Source of the DNA: Methanobacteriota archaeon
GTDB taxonomy: Archaea > Halobacteriota > Bog-38 > Methanoflorentales > Methanoflorentaceae
DNA length: 6,786 nucleotides
Assembly (NCBI GenBank): GCA_028679495.1
Contig: JAJRBK010000166.1
Span: 1 to 6,786 of the forward strand
Reading direction: 5' to 3'
Positions 6,785 to 6,786 of this stretch are shown here, piece after piece. Position numbers and translations under genes: made by a program. The notes beneath the pieces were generated by a model, which had not been told where the DNA came from, ran no database searches, and saw only the letters and a program-made list of their open reading frames with translations. The number at the start of each line of letters is the position of its first letter. Position 1 is the first letter of the stretch.

Positions 6785-6786
6785 CA

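Overview
This is bacterial DNA of roughly balanced base composition and unusually low coding density. The phylum cannot be fixed from the window. Two well-preserved stress or ion-homeostasis genes, a small heat-shock protein (Hsp20) and a large P-type cation ATPase, lie among eroded genes. Reading across frames recovers at least two clear pseudogenes and one probable one. This suggests an accessory region under decay, in which only some genes are still kept by selection.

Layout, left to right. Bases 139-534 (minus) hold a broken coiled-coil protein gene with stops and single-base indels. Bases 535-850 hold nothing I can support. Bases 851-1210 (plus) encode an unrecognised 119-residue protein. 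Bases 1231-1516 (plus) look like a decayed small gene whose last part resembles a helix-turn-helix. Bases 1734-2237 (plus) encode an intact 167-residue Hsp20 with a good ribosome binding site. Bases 2314 to about 3221 (plus) are a clear pseudogene of about 300 residues with two in-frame nonsense codons and at least three frameshifts. Its reconstructed protein carries a PVDIHIAR motif followed by a cysteine cluster, a layout like endonuclease III (HhH-GPD superfamily). Bases 3398-5950 (minus) encode an intact 850-residue P-type ATPase that converges on this pseudogene. Bases 5951-6346 are a gene-poor gap with a 7-bp hairpin. Bases 6347-6784 (minus) hold an unrecognised reading frame of at least 145 residues that reaches the window edge.

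How the genes may work together: Hsp20 (protein protection), an EndoIII-like protein (possible DNA repair, now dead) and a cation pump would fit a stress-survival cluster, but this is inference from proximity. They are on opposite strands and do not form one operon. The main points of interest are the reconstructed EndoIII-like pseudogene, the hidden coiled-coil pseudogene and the non-SERCA ion-site residues of the ATPase. I see no CRISPR array, tRNA, rRNA, intact transposase or clear novel system.
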